DNA from: Thiohalocapsa halophila | GTDB taxonomy: Bacteria; Pseudomonadota; Gammaproteobacteria; Chromatiales; Chromatiaceae | DNA length: 64,000 bases | Assembly: GCF_016583825.1 (NCBI RefSeq) | Contig: NZ_NRRV01000022.1 | Location: 1 to 64,000, forward strand | Direction of reading: 5' to 3' | Shown here: positions 43,683-52,390 of the stretch, piece by piece | Layout: each line of letters starts with the position of its first letter | Position numbering within the stretch: position 1 is the stretch's first letter | Program-made: the position numbers and the translations under genes | The notes under the pieces: model-generated | What the model was told of the DNA's origin: nothing | Seen by the model: the letters and a program-made list of their open reading frames with translations, nothing else | Databases searched by the model: none

Positions 43683-44738
43683 TCAGCCGAAGTTGATTCG
43701 CGCCTGCAGATTCGCCCGCGAGTCGGCGTTCAGCAGGCATTCGTCCAAGTCAATGCGCCCGGCGCGGTAGAGCTCGAGCAGGGCGTTGTCGAAGGTGGTC
43801 ATGCCGCCTTCTGCCGTGCCTGCCATGGCCTCCTGAATCTCGTCGATGCGCCCCTCGCGGATGAGGTCGGCGATGTGCGGCGTATTCACCAGGATCTCGA
43901 TGGCGGCGATGCGCTTGCCCTCCACGGTGCGGACCAGGCGCTGGGAGATGATGGCGCGCATATTGAGTGACAGGTCCAGATACAGGGTCTTGTGCAGCTC
44001 CTGCGGGAAGAGGCTGATGATGCGCTGCATGGCCTGGTAGGCGTTGTTGGCATGGAGCGTGGACAGGGCCAGATGGCCGGTGCCGGAGAGCTCGATGACC
44101 GTCTCCATGGTCTCGCGGACCCGAATCTCGCCAATGAGAACGACGTCCGGCGCTTCGCGAAACGAGCTCTTGAGCGCCGCCGCATAGGACTTGGTGTCCA
44201 GCCCCACCTCGCGCTGGTTCACGACGCAGCCCTGGTGCGGGTGGACGTACTCCACCGGGTCTTCGATGGTCAGGATATGGCCGGAGCTGTGCTTGTTGCG
44301 ATGGTCGATCATCGCCGCCAGGGTCGTCGACTTGCCGGAGCCCGTGGCGCCCACCATCAGCACGATGCCGCGCTTGTGCATGACAAGCTCCTTGAGCACT
44401 GCCGGCAGCCCCAGCTCGTCGCAGGAGAGGATCCTGTTACTGAGATAGCGGATCACCATGCCGACGTGCCCGCGCTGGTGGAAGGCGTTGACGCGAAAGC
44501 GCCCGCGCTCTTCCAGCCCCACGGCGAAGTCCAGCTCGCGCTCGGCCTCGAAGACCGCGATCTGGTCCTGGTCCATCAGCGCCTGCACCGCCTCCTGGCA
44601 CATGTCCGGGGTGTAGACGGTGCTGCCGATGTCGTGCAGCCGGCCGTCGATCTTGATGCGCACCGGACAGCCGGCGGTGACGTAGATGTCCGACGCCTCT
44701 TTGCGGATCATCATCTCCAGATAGGGCGTGAAATCCAT
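43683..44738 (-). CDS. PilT/PilU-family twitching ATPase
   Basis: Hexameric retraction ATPase of type IV pili, 351 residues: Walker A GATGSGKST, Asp box ILTIEDPVEYVH, Walker B DVVLIGEIRVRETM and His box STLHAN. ATG 44738 gives MDFTPYLEMMIRKEASDIYV, a PilT/PilU-like opening; a TTG at 44759 overlaps the stop of the upstream paralogue. Second of two tandem paralogues, so the pair probably acts together as in PilT-PilU. No pilus structural genes are in the window. Confidence 0.88.
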   Translation of the reverse strand: MDFTPYLEMMIRKEASDIYVTAGCPVRIKIDGRLHDIGSTVYTPDMCQEAVQALMDQDQIAVFEAERELDFAVGLEERGRFRVNAFHQRGHVGMVIRYLSNRILSCDELGLPAVLKELVMHKRGIVLMVGATGSGKSTTLAAMIDHRNKHSSGHILTIEDPVEYVHPHQGCVVNQREVGLDTKSYAAALKSSFREAPDVVLIGEIRVRETMETVIELSGTGHLALSTLHANNAYQAMQRIISLFPQELHKTLYLDLSLNMRAIISQRLVRTVEGKRIAAIEILVNTPHIADLIREGRIDEIQEAMAGTAEGGMTTFDNALLELYRAGRIDLDECLLNADSRANLQARINFG

Positions 44739-44755
44739 GGCCGGCTGCCCGCCCC

Positions 44756-45937
44756 TCAACTACGGCCGAAGCTCATGGATGAGCTGCCGTCGTCCTCGTC
44801 TTCGCCGACGATGGAGAGCCCGTCCACGTCGCCGAGCACATCGTGCTCGTCGGCGTCCTTGCCCTCCAGCTTGATCCGGAGGCGCAGCTCGTTCATGGAG
44901 TCCGCCGAGCGCAGCGCATCTTCGTAGGTGATCTGGCCGGCCTCGTAGAGATCGAACAGCGCCATGTCGAAGGTCTGCATGCCGGACTCCTTGGAGCGCT
45001 GCATGATTTCTTTGATCTCGTGCACCTTGCCCTTGAAAATCAGGTCCTGGATCAGCGGCGAATTGATCATGATCTCGACCGCAGCGATGCGCCCGCCGCC
45101 CACCTTGGGCAGCAGCCGCTGGCTGACGACCGCCTTGAGGTTCAGCGACAAGTCCATCAGCAGCTGCGCGCGGCGCGCTTCAGGGAAGAGGTTGATGATC
45201 CGGTCCAGCGCCTGGTTGGCGTTGTTGGCATGCAGGGTCGACAGGCACAGGTGGCCGGTCTCGGAGAAATTGATGGCGTGCTCCATGGTCTCGCGGGTGC
45301 GAATCTCGCCGATCAGGATGACGTTCGGCGCCTGGCGCAGGGTATTGACCAGGGCATTGTCCCAGCTCTCGGTGTCCACGCCGATCTCGCGCTGCGTGAT
45401 CAGGCAATGGTCGTGCTTGTGCACGAACTCCACCGGGTCTTCGATGGTGATGATGTGGCCGCGGGTGTTGGCGTTGCGATAGCCGAGCATGGCCGCGAGC
45501 GTCGTGGACTTGCCGGAACCGGTCCCGCCGACCACCAGGATGAGCCCGCGCTTGGTGAGCACCAGATCGCGCAGGATGGGCGGCAGATTGAGATCCTCGA
45601 TCTTGGGAATATCCGTCGGGATGATGCGCAGCACGGCACCGGTGCGGCCCTGCTGGACGAAGACGTTGACGCGAAAGCGCCCGATACCCGCCGGGTTGAT
45701 GGCGAAGTTGCACTCCTTGGTGGCATCGAACTCGCGGATCTGGTGGTCGTTCATGATGGAGCGCACCAGCGTGGCGGTCTGGTCCGGCTTCAGCGGCTGG
45801 TCCGTCAGCGGCGTGAGCTTGCCGTCGATCTTACACGCAGGCGGGAATTCCGCCGAAATGAAGAGGTCCGAGCCCTTGCGCTGCAGCATCGTGCGCAGGC
45901 AATCCAGCATGTACTTGGCGGCCTGTTGGCGGTCCAC
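44756..45937 (-). CDS. pilU: PilU-type twitching motility ATPase
   Basis: 393 residues. Walker A GGTGSGKST, IITIEDPVEFVHKHDHC, IGEIRTRETMEHAI and STLHANNANQALDRIINLFPE match PilU more closely than PilT, including the MQTFDMALFDLYEAGQITYEDALRSADS end. An acidic tail (EDEDDGSSSMSFGRS) extends beyond the core, as in PilU proteins. ATG 45937. First of the pair; the following pilT-like start lies just past its stop. Confidence 0.85.
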   Translation of the reverse strand: MDRQQAAKYMLDCLRTMLQRKGSDLFISAEFPPACKIDGKLTPLTDQPLKPDQTATLVRSIMNDHQIREFDATKECNFAINPAGIGRFRVNVFVQQGRTGAVLRIIPTDIPKIEDLNLPPILRDLVLTKRGLILVVGGTGSGKSTTLAAMLGYRNANTRGHIITIEDPVEFVHKHDHCLITQREIGVDTESWDNALVNTLRQAPNVILIGEIRTRETMEHAINFSETGHLCLSTLHANNANQALDRIINLFPEARRAQLLMDLSLNLKAVVSQRLLPKVGGGRIAAVEIMINSPLIQDLIFKGKVHEIKEIMQRSKESGMQTFDMALFDLYEAGQITYEDALRSADSMNELRLRIKLEGKDADEHDVLGDVDGLSIVGEDEDDGSSSMSFGRS

Positions 45938-46292
45938 GTTGCGTCCTCCGTCATGCTATTGCGATGCGGCCTGTTCGCCCCTCGTTCCGCACTCGCCAAC
46001 GGGGCGGGCGCCCAGAGCAAGGGCAAAGGCGCTTCGGAAACATACAACGCAGCCGGCCGTCTTGCCGCGACCGGGGGCACAGGATTCGCACCCCGGGGCG
46101 GGACGCGCGCACCAGTCGGCGGTGGGCATGATGGTCCGCCCGGGCCGCCATGGCGCCTGTCGCGGCGCTCCGCGTGCGTCAAGATTTGGCTGCCGGGGAC
46201 ATCATTTGGTCACAAAAGCGGAATTTCGCTGTCAAGAACATATCCTAGGATGTCGGGATTCAAGACAAATCGACCTGACAGGACAACCAGCC
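45938..46292. other. Divergent intergenic region, no gene seen
   Basis: 355 bp between the pilU-like gene and the PilZ gene, carrying promoters for both. A perfect 10-bp palindrome ATCCTAGGAT (46242-46251) lies 42 bp before the PilZ start. No supportable small gene or RNA. Confidence 0.5.
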
Positions 46293-46679
46293 ATGAACGA
46301 GAAGCGCGATTACGCCGCCCGACACTGCCTCCAGGTGCCCGTCTACATCCGCTACGGTCGCCGGCCTTTCCTCGGCGCTTGTGCCAGGGATCTGTCGGTG
46401 AGCGGCATGTTCCTGTCGGTGCAATCCCTGACCCTGCCGACCGGTACTCTCATCGAGCTGGAGCTCTCCTGTCTCGGCCGCGACTGGCTGATCCCGGCCG
46501 TGGTCGTGGGCGGCGACAATACGGGCATCGGCGTGATGTTCCGTGAGCCCCAGGCCGAGCTGTTTCGGGGGCTGATGCAGGCCACGGACATGCTCCCGCC
46601 CGTCACCGCAGCCGCTGCCGCCACGGCAACGGGGAGCTGCACCGCCGTCAGGTCCGGCGTCTCGGCGACCTCGGTATAG
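46293..46679 (+). CDS. PilZ-domain protein with run-on C terminus
   Basis: 128 residues. MNEKRDYAARHCLQVPVYIRYG and DLSVSGMFLSV contain the PilZ c-di-GMP-binding elements, here RH-x8 and DLSVSGMF in place of RxxxR / DxSxxG, then GIGVMFRE. The domain ends around LMQATDMLPP; the remaining Ala/Thr-rich 25 residues are antisense to a Uma2 gene and look like a run-on caused by loss of the original stop. Probably regulates motility, given the neighbouring pilus ATPases (inference). Confidence 0.75.
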   Translation: MNEKRDYAARHCLQVPVYIRYGRRPFLGACARDLSVSGMFLSVQSLTLPTGTLIELELSCLGRDWLIPAVVVGGDNTGIGVMFREPQAELFRGLMQATDMLPPVTAAAAATATGSCTAVRSGVSATSV

Positions 46680-47176
46680 GCGGCGCCGGCGGGGCGGCGA
46701 TGGCGCACCAGCCGCCGCCCGTCCAGGTCCACCAGCCAGGCCTCCGGGATGCCCGCTCGCGCGTAGCGGGGCAGCTTCACGTCGCGGTCATAGGCGAGGC
46801 TGCTGTCGGCGACTTGGATGATGAGCAGCAGATCCCGGGGCTCAGGATGGCCGTTGCGGTAGTAGTCCGGGCGCGGGCGCAGCAACGCGATATCCGGCAG
46901 CGGCTCGGTGTGGTCGTCGAGCCGGACCGGGTCCTGGACGGAGACGACGGCGGTCGGCCCCAAATGCTCCTTCAGGAGGTTGGACAGCAGTTTGACCGTA
47001 CCCGCATGCGGATGCCCGATCGGCGGCATTTCCACGACCTCCCCGTCGATGAGCTCGGTGCGCAGCTCCGGCCCGAGGATGCCGGCCTCGCCCATGCGGT
47101 GATAATCCTCGACACTGAAACGAACGGCTTGGCCGAAGCTCGACGCCCGTGGCGGTACGGTTGCGCTGACTGTCAT
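46352..47176 (-). CDS. Uma2 family nuclease-like protein with altered C terminus
   Basis: Uma2/DUF820 PD-(D/E)XK-like protein: FSVEDYHRMGEAGILGPELRTELIDGEVVEMPPIGHPH, DIALLRPRPDYY, LLLIIQVADSSLAYDRDVKLPRYARAGIPEAWLVD (core catalytic strands). Normal family proteins end about here with 20-30 more residues; this frame instead reads on 80 residues into the antisense of the PilZ gene. ATG 47176. The natural C-terminal strand and stop seem to be lost. Role of Uma2 proteins is unclear; many copies per genome are common in this group. Confidence 0.75.
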   Translation of the reverse strand: MTVSATVPPRASSFGQAVRFSVEDYHRMGEAGILGPELRTELIDGEVVEMPPIGHPHAGTVKLLSNLLKEHLGPTAVVSVQDPVRLDDHTEPLPDIALLRPRPDYYRNGHPEPRDLLLIIQVADSSLAYDRDVKLPRYARAGIPEAWLVDLDGRRLVRHRRPAGAAYTEVAETPDLTAVQLPVAVAAAAAVTGGSMSVACISPRNSSAWGSRNITPMPVLSPPTTTAGISQSRPRQESSSSMRVPVGRVRDCTDRNMPLTDRSLAQAPRKGRRP

Positions 47177-47268
47177 GGCGTTGGCCCGGATAGGTTTTTC
47201 GCTGCGTCCTCGTCTCTGGCGTGCGCCCTGTCGATACCGCAGGCGTCATCACGCCAGCGGGGGGAATG

Positions 47269-48651
47269 CTAAGAATACACGGCATCCGGCAGCCAGGTGG
47301 CGAGCCCCGGAAACAGCGCCAGCGCCGCGAGCATCAGCAGCTGCAGCACGATGAAGGGCAGCACGCCGCGGTAGATCTGGGGCGTGGTGACCTCCGGCGG
47401 CGCCACACCGCGCAGGTAGAACAACGAGAAGCCGAAGGGCGGCGTCAGGAAGGAGGTCTGCAGATTGATGGCGATCATCACGCCCAGCCAGACCGGGTCC
47501 AGCCCCATGGCCAGCAGCACCGGGCCGACGATGGGCACGACGACGAAGGTGATCTCGATAAAGTCCAGGATGAACCCGAGCAGGAACATCACCAGCATCA
47601 CCAGCGCCACGGCGCCGACCACCCCGCCCGGCAGATTGGTCAGGAAGTCCGTCACCGCCTCGTCGCCGCCGAAGCCGCGGAACACCAGCGAGAAGACGGC
47701 CGCGCCGATGAAGATCAAAAACACCATGCTGGTGACCACCGTGGTCTGGCGGACCACCGCGGTGAGCGTGCGCAGATTCAGCTGGCGCTGGAAGGCGGCC
47801 AGCAGCAGGGCACCGACGGCACCCACCGACGCCGCCTCCGTGGGCGTGGCAATGCCGTAGAGGATGGAGCCGAGCACCGCCACGATGAGCCCGAAGGGCG
47901 GCAGCAGCACGCGCACCACCCGCAGCCAGAAGCGCCAGTCGTGCTCCGGGCGCTCCGCGGCGGGAATGGCCGGCACCGCGGCGGGCCGGAAGATGGCCAC
48001 GCCCACCATGTAGCCGATGTAGGCCCCCACCAGCAGCAGCCCCGGAATGAGCGCGCCGATGAAGAGATCCCCCACCGACACGGTGTCCGGCGAGAAGATG
48101 CCCATGTCCAGCTGCGCCTGCTGGTAGGCCGCCGAGAGCACATCCCCCAGCAGCACCAGCACGATGGACGGCGGGATGATCTGCCCCAGGGTGCCGGAGG
48201 CGCAGATGGTGCCGGCGGCGACGCTCGGGTCATAGTTGCGCCGCAGCATGGTGGGCAGGGATAAAAGCCCCATGGTCACCACGGTGGCGCCGACGATGCC
48301 GGTGCTCGCCGCCAGCAGCATGCCTACCACGGTCACGGAGATACCGAGCCCCCCGCGCATGGGCCCGAACAGCAGCGCCATGGTATCCAGCAGATTCTCC
48401 GCCACCCGGGAGCGCTCCAGCATCACGCCCATGAAGACGAACAGCGGCACGGCGATGAGCGTCTGGTTGGTCATGACGCCGTAGATCCGGTTCGGCAGCG
48501 CCTCGATGAAGGCGTGGTCGAACAGGCCAAACCACTCGCCGATGAAGGCGAACACCAGCGCCGTGCCGCCCAGCGACAGCGCCACCGGATAGCCCAGCAG
48601 CAGCACGGCGCCGACGGCCAGGAAGAGCAGCAGCGGCATCAGCTCAGCCAT
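47269..48651 (-). CDS. dctM: TRAP transporter large permease (DctM)
   Basis: 460-residue membrane protein with 12-13 helices; typical segments LLLFLAVGAVLLLGYPVALSLGG, VPLFVFMGVMLERSRVA, GGLGISVTVVGMLLAASTGIVGA, GQIIPPSIVLVLLGD and TPTEAASVGAVGALLLA. Forms the transport channel of a tripartite ATP-independent transporter driven by Na+ or H+. ATG 48651 overlaps the 3' end of the small-subunit gene (8 bp). The binding protein DctP is not in the window; the substrate (commonly dicarboxylates or other organic acids) is unknown. Confidence 0.92.
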   Translation of the reverse strand: MAELMPLLLFLAVGAVLLLGYPVALSLGGTALVFAFIGEWFGLFDHAFIEALPNRIYGVMTNQTLIAVPLFVFMGVMLERSRVAENLLDTMALLFGPMRGGLGISVTVVGMLLAASTGIVGATVVTMGLLSLPTMLRRNYDPSVAAGTICASGTLGQIIPPSIVLVLLGDVLSAAYQQAQLDMGIFSPDTVSVGDLFIGALIPGLLLVGAYIGYMVGVAIFRPAAVPAIPAAERPEHDWRFWLRVVRVLLPPFGLIVAVLGSILYGIATPTEAASVGAVGALLLAAFQRQLNLRTLTAVVRQTTVVTSMVFLIFIGAAVFSLVFRGFGGDEAVTDFLTNLPGGVVGAVALVMLVMFLLGFILDFIEITFVVVPIVGPVLLAMGLDPVWLGVMIAINLQTSFLTPPFGFSLFYLRGVAPPEVTTPQIYRGVLPFIVLQLLMLAALALFPGLATWLPDAVYS

Positions 48652-49300
48652 CGGGCGGCACTCCCCCGACGGATTCGCCCTGCGCCGATCCCTTGCCTGC
48701 GGCGGCGGCCCCCTGACCGATGGCCGCCCGACTCGGCGCCGCCGGCGGGGCAGCCGCGTCCACGCCGGCCAGGAAGAGTCCGCTGCGCAGCACCCAGACA
48801 ACGCCCTGGAGCAGCAACAGCACGGGCATTACCACCAGCAGGGTCTTCAGCCAGTAGACATAGGGCAGGCCGCCCGCCTCCCGCGAGCCCTCGCTCACGG
48901 CCCAGGACTCGCGCACATAGTCCCAGGAGGCCGTCAGGATGAAGAGACAGACCGGGATCAGCAGAAACAGGGTGCCCAGCAGGTCCACCCAGGCGCGACC
49001 GCGGGGCGAAAAGCGCTGATAGAAGATGTCCACCCGCACATGGCCGTTTTGCTGGAGCGTGAAGGCGGCCCCCAGCATGAACAGCATGGCGTGCATGTAG
49101 GTGACGGACTCCTGAAGCGCAATGGAGCCTTCATCGAAGCCGTAGCGCAGCACCACCACCAGGAAGGTCACCAGCACCATGGCCAGCGCCAGCCAGGCGA
49201 TGACGCGGCCGACCCAGTGGTTGACCAGGTCAAGCCAGCCGGCGAGCCGCAGCAGCCGCGCCTTCAGTCCCGCTTGCGCCAATGGCCCGTCTTCCGCCAT
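48644..49300 (-). CDS. dctQ: TRAP transporter small permease (DctQ)
   Basis: 218 residues with four membrane helices: LALAMVLVTFLVVVLRY, AMLFMLGAAFTLQQNGHVRVDIFY, LLGTLFLLIPVCLFIL and LLVVMPVLLLLQGVVW, the DctQ pattern including NGHVRVD. C-terminal tail is Ala/Gly-rich and low complexity. First gene of a dctQM unit, translationally coupled to dctM. Confidence 0.9.
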   Translation of the reverse strand: MAEDGPLAQAGLKARLLRLAGWLDLVNHWVGRVIAWLALAMVLVTFLVVVLRYGFDEGSIALQESVTYMHAMLFMLGAAFTLQQNGHVRVDIFYQRFSPRGRAWVDLLGTLFLLIPVCLFILTASWDYVRESWAVSEGSREAGGLPYVYWLKTLLVVMPVLLLLQGVVWVLRSGLFLAGVDAAAPPAAPSRAAIGQGAAAAGKGSAQGESVGGVPPDG

Positions 49301-49370
49301 GCGCTGCGATCACCCCCTGCTGCCGACGGCCCCCGGCCGGAGACCCGGGCGGCCACTGCGGCACCCGTCG

Positions 49371-49763
49371 TCACCAGCTGAACAACAGCCATTGCGGCAG
49401 CGCGAGGTTCGGCTCGCGGCTGTCCTGGACATCCAGGGTGCCGTCGCCGTCGGTGTCCATCAGGTAATAAGGCGGGCCGGCGATGGGCTCGACCTTGACC
49501 ATGTACACCTGGCCCTTCACCCGGTACTCGTAGATGACCTCTTCATCGGTCTCGATGATGGTCACCTCCGGCTCCACCCGCTCGCCCTGTGTCGGCGGGA
49601 CAGGCACCGCCGGCGCGGACAGGAAGGGGCTCTCCTCCTCTGGCTGGGCGGGCGACTGGGCGGGCGGCTGGGCGGCGGCCGTGGCGCAAAGGCCGAGCCC
49701 GATGCAGCCGCCGAGCAGCAGCGGCAGGACAATGGCAGGCGGCGGGAAGCGGAAGGCTTGCAT
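49371..49763 (-). CDS. DUF2782 family exported protein
   Basis: 130 residues: signal peptide (AIVLPLLLGGCIGLGLCATAAA), proline-rich linker with PAQSPAQP repeats, then TIIETDEEVIYEYRVKGQVYMVKVEPIAGPPYYLMDTDGDG, the DUF2782 core, ending QWLLFSW. The DTDGDGTLD stretch resembles a calcium loop. ATG 49763. Conserved in gammaproteobacteria, function unknown. 236 bp to cobJ without a gene. Confidence 0.8.
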   Translation of the reverse strand: MQAFRFPPPAIVLPLLLGGCIGLGLCATAAAQPPAQSPAQPEEESPFLSAPAVPVPPTQGERVEPEVTIIETDEEVIYEYRVKGQVYMVKVEPIAGPPYYLMDTDGDGTLDVQDSREPNLALPQWLLFSW

Positions 49764-49999
49764 GGCGGTCCGGATGCAGCGTGCGAGTCGCCGTAGTGTA
49801 TTACGGATGGGCGCCGGACGGGATGGGGGGTCGCAGTGCCAGTGACCCGCCGGGCGGCAGTCCCAGCGGCCTGCGGGCGCCTCGGCGTAGGTCGGGTCGA
49901 CTTCAGGAGGCCCGACAATCGGGCGGCGACCGCCAGCGCAGCGCCGGGCTTCGTGCCTCAGCCTGACCAGATGGATGAAGCTCGGTCCGGTGAAGGGCC

Positions 50000-50773
50000 T
50001 CAATAAAACCGCGGCGTATAGACCCAGCAGCCGCCGTCCGCCCGCTCGATGCGCCGGGTGCGGGACGAGCCGACGATGACCAGGGTGCGCATGTCCACCT
50101 GCTCGGGCTGCAGCTCGGCCAGGGTGGTCACGGTGAGCTGCTCGCGCGGGCGGCCCACATCCCGGCCGAGCACAACGATCGTCGCCGCCGCCCGCTGCGC
50201 GCGGATCACCGCCAGCGCCCGTGCGAACTGGTCCGGCCGGGCCTTGGAGCGCGGGTTGTACAGGGCCAGCACCAGGTCCGCCTCGCACACCAGGGCGAGG
50301 CGGCGCTCGATCTCGGCCCAGGGCTTCAGGTTGTCGGACAGGGACAGGGCGCAGAAGTCGTGCCCCAGCGGCGCACCGGCCAGGGCCGCCGCGCCCTGGG
50401 CGGCGGAGACGCCGGGCAGGATGCGCAGCTGCACCCCATGCCAGGCGGGGTCGTCGGCCTGATCCAGCACCTCCAGCACCGCGGCGGCCATGGCGAAGAC
50501 GCCGGGGTCGCCGGAGGAGACCATCGCCACCCGGGCGCCGGCGGCGGCCAGCGCGAAGGCGTGGCGGGCGCGGTCCAGCTCCTCGCGGTTGTCCGAGGCA
50601 TGCACCCGCTGATGCGCGGCGAAGGGGCCGGCGAGGTCCAGGTAGGTCTGGTAGCCGAGGACATCGGTGGCGGCGGCCAGCACCGCGCTCACGGCCGGGG
50701 TGCGCTGGGCAGCGCTGCCGGGCCCGAGACCGACGACGGCGAGGCTGCCGACGTCCGGGTCTGTCTCGCTCAC
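50000..50773 (-). CDS. cobJ: Precorrin-3B C17-methyltransferase
   Basis: SAM-dependent ring-contracting methylation in cobalamin synthesis. 257 residues: [51 protein letters not shown] and [13 protein letters not shown], matching CobJ/CbiH. GTG start at 50773 overlaps the cobI stop (GTGA, 50770-50773), so the three genes cobH-cobI-cobJ on the minus strand are translationally coupled. Relevant to a phototroph because B12 is also used by the oxygen-independent bacteriochlorophyll pathway (BchE) in some species. Confidence 0.93.
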   Translation of the reverse strand: MSETDPDVGSLAVVGLGPGSAAQRTPAVSAVLAAATDVLGYQTYLDLAGPFAAHQRVHASDNREELDRARHAFALAAAGARVAMVSSGDPGVFAMAAAVLEVLDQADDPAWHGVQLRILPGVSAAQGAAALAGAPLGHDFCALSLSDNLKPWAEIERRLALVCEADLVLALYNPRSKARPDQFARALAVIRAQRAAATIVVLGRDVGRPREQLTVTTLAELQPEQVDMRTLVIVGSSRTRRIERADGGCWVYTPRFY

Positions 50774-51591
50774 GCGCCCTGCCACTGCTCGCCCGGCAGC
50801 AGCAGCATGGAGAAGTAGGGCACCGACGCCGGGTCGATCTCCGCCAGTGGCACGATGCGCTCGCCGTGCATGGTGGCGCGCTCCACGTAGAGCGCCCGGT
50901 GGGCGAGTCCCAGGCGCGTCAGCACCCGGCGGACCTTCTCGAAATTGCTGCCGAGCTTCATGATGGCGGCGGCGTCGGCGTCCGCGAGCCGGCGCTCCAG
51001 CTCCGCCTCCGGCAGGGTGCCGGCGAGCACCAGCATGCTCTGGTCGCGGTACACCAGCGGCGTGCCCACCGCCGCGGCGCTGGCCACCACCGAGCACACC
51101 CCCGGCACCACCTCCGCCCGGAATCGCCCGGCGAGGCGGTCGTGCAGGTACATGAAGGAGCCGTAGAAGAAGGGATCGCCCTCGCACAGCGCCGCCACGT
51201 CGCGGCCGGCAGCCAGGTGGCCGGCCACCAGGTCCGCGGCGCGGTCGTAGAAGCGGCGCATGGTGCCCTCGTAGTCGAACGGCGGCGCCGGGATGCGTCC
51301 CGTCACCGGGTACACCAGCGGCAGCAGGATCTGATCCGCCCGCAGGTGCTCCTCCACCGTGGTGTAGGCGTTGCCCCGCTTCCTGGGGCCGGCGTAGTAG
51401 GCCACCACCGGGGCCGCGCGCAGCAGCCGCAGGGCCTTCAGCGTCAGCAGCTCCGGGTCGCCGGGGCCGACGCCGATGCCGAAGAGCCGGCCGAGGGCCT
51501 GCTCGGGCGTGCCGCCCCGGGCGCCGTCCGCGGCGGGTGCGCCGGACTGGCGGTGGCTCGGACCGTCGGGGCGGGCGTCGAAGGGGCTCAT
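50770..51591 (-). CDS. cobI: Precorrin-2 C20-methyltransferase
   Basis: 273 residues; [59 protein letters not shown] and [15 protein letters not shown] are CobI/CbiL signatures. The first 35 residues ([16 protein letters not shown]...) are a non-conserved extension. ATG 51591 overlaps the cobH stop (ATGA). Middle gene of cobHIJ. Confidence 0.93.
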   Translation of the reverse strand: MSPFDARPDGPSHRQSGAPAADGARGGTPEQALGRLFGIGVGPGDPELLTLKALRLLRAAPVVAYYAGPRKRGNAYTTVEEHLRADQILLPLVYPVTGRIPAPPFDYEGTMRRFYDRAADLVAGHLAAGRDVAALCEGDPFFYGSFMYLHDRLAGRFRAEVVPGVCSVVASAAAVGTPLVYRDQSMLVLAGTLPEAELERRLADADAAAIMKLGSNFEKVRRVLTRLGLAHRALYVERATMHGERIVPLAEIDPASVPYFSMLLLPGEQWQGA

Positions 51592-52235
51592 GCGGCGTGC
51601 GGCCCCGCGGCTGCCGGCTCCCGGCCGAGGGCGTTGACGGCGGCGGCGGCCATGGCGCTGCCGCCGCGGCGACCGCGCAGCGTCACATAGGGCACGCCGC
51701 GGCTGTCTGCGGCCAGCGCCTCTTTGGACTCGGCGGCGCCGACGAAGCCCACCGGAAAGCCCAGGATCAGCGCCGGCCGCGGCGCGGCGTCGTCCAGCAT
51801 CTCCAGCAGCCGGAACAGGGCCGTCGGCGCATTGCCGACGACCAGCACGGCGCCGGCGAGCTGCGCCCGCCACAGCTCCATGGCCGCCGCGGTGCGGGTG
51901 TTGCCGAGGGCGCGGGCCAGCGCCGGCACCTGGGGGTCATCCAGGGTGCAGACCACCGGATTATCCGCCGGCAGCCGGCGGCGGGTGATGCCCTCCGCCG
52001 ACATGCGCCCGTCGCAGAGGATGGCGGCGCCGGCGGCCAGCGCGTCACGGCCGGCGCTGCCGGCATCCGGCGAGAACAGCAGGTCGTCGATGACGTCCGG
52101 CATGCCGCAGGCATGGGCCACGCGCACCGCCAGCGCTTCCAGGTCCGGCGGGATACGGTCCAGGTCCGCCTCGGCGCGGATGATGGCGAAGGATTCGCGG
52201 TAGATGGCGTCGGCGTCGCGGTTGTATGGCAGCAT
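51588..52235 (-). CDS. cobH: Precorrin-8X methylmutase
   Basis: 215 residues: [39 protein letters not shown] (active-site region), [16 protein letters not shown] and [16 protein letters not shown]. Catalyses methyl migration to hydrogenobyrinic acid. ATG 52235. First gene of cobHIJ, divergent from cobL across 155 bp that should hold both promoters; I see no cobalamin riboswitch in that short gap. Confidence 0.94.
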   Translation of the reverse strand: MLPYNRDADAIYRESFAIIRAEADLDRIPPDLEALAVRVAHACGMPDVIDDLLFSPDAGSAGRDALAAGAAILCDGRMSAEGITRRRLPADNPVVCTLDDPQVPALARALGNTRTAAAMELWRAQLAGAVLVVGNAPTALFRLLEMLDDAAPRPALILGFPVGFVGAAESKEALAADSRGVPYVTLRGRRGGSAMAAAAVNALGREPAAAGPHAA

Positions 52236-52390
52236 CGGCGATGGGCTTCGACGGCGGCGCGGGTCGGCGGCTCGGGCTCGAGTAGGGGCTGGCACTCGGG
52301 CCCGAGCGCGTCGGTCTGCGCGGAAACGTTTAACTGTACCGGCTGGTGGCGGACTCCACCAGTGGGGCACACCGGAGAACAAAGGGATTC

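Noticed and set aside
52236..52390. Cobalamin riboswitch between cobH and cobL.
   Set aside because: The gap is only 155 bp and I do not see the B12-box (GCCACTG-type) element in either orientation; too short for a full riboswitch plus two promoters.
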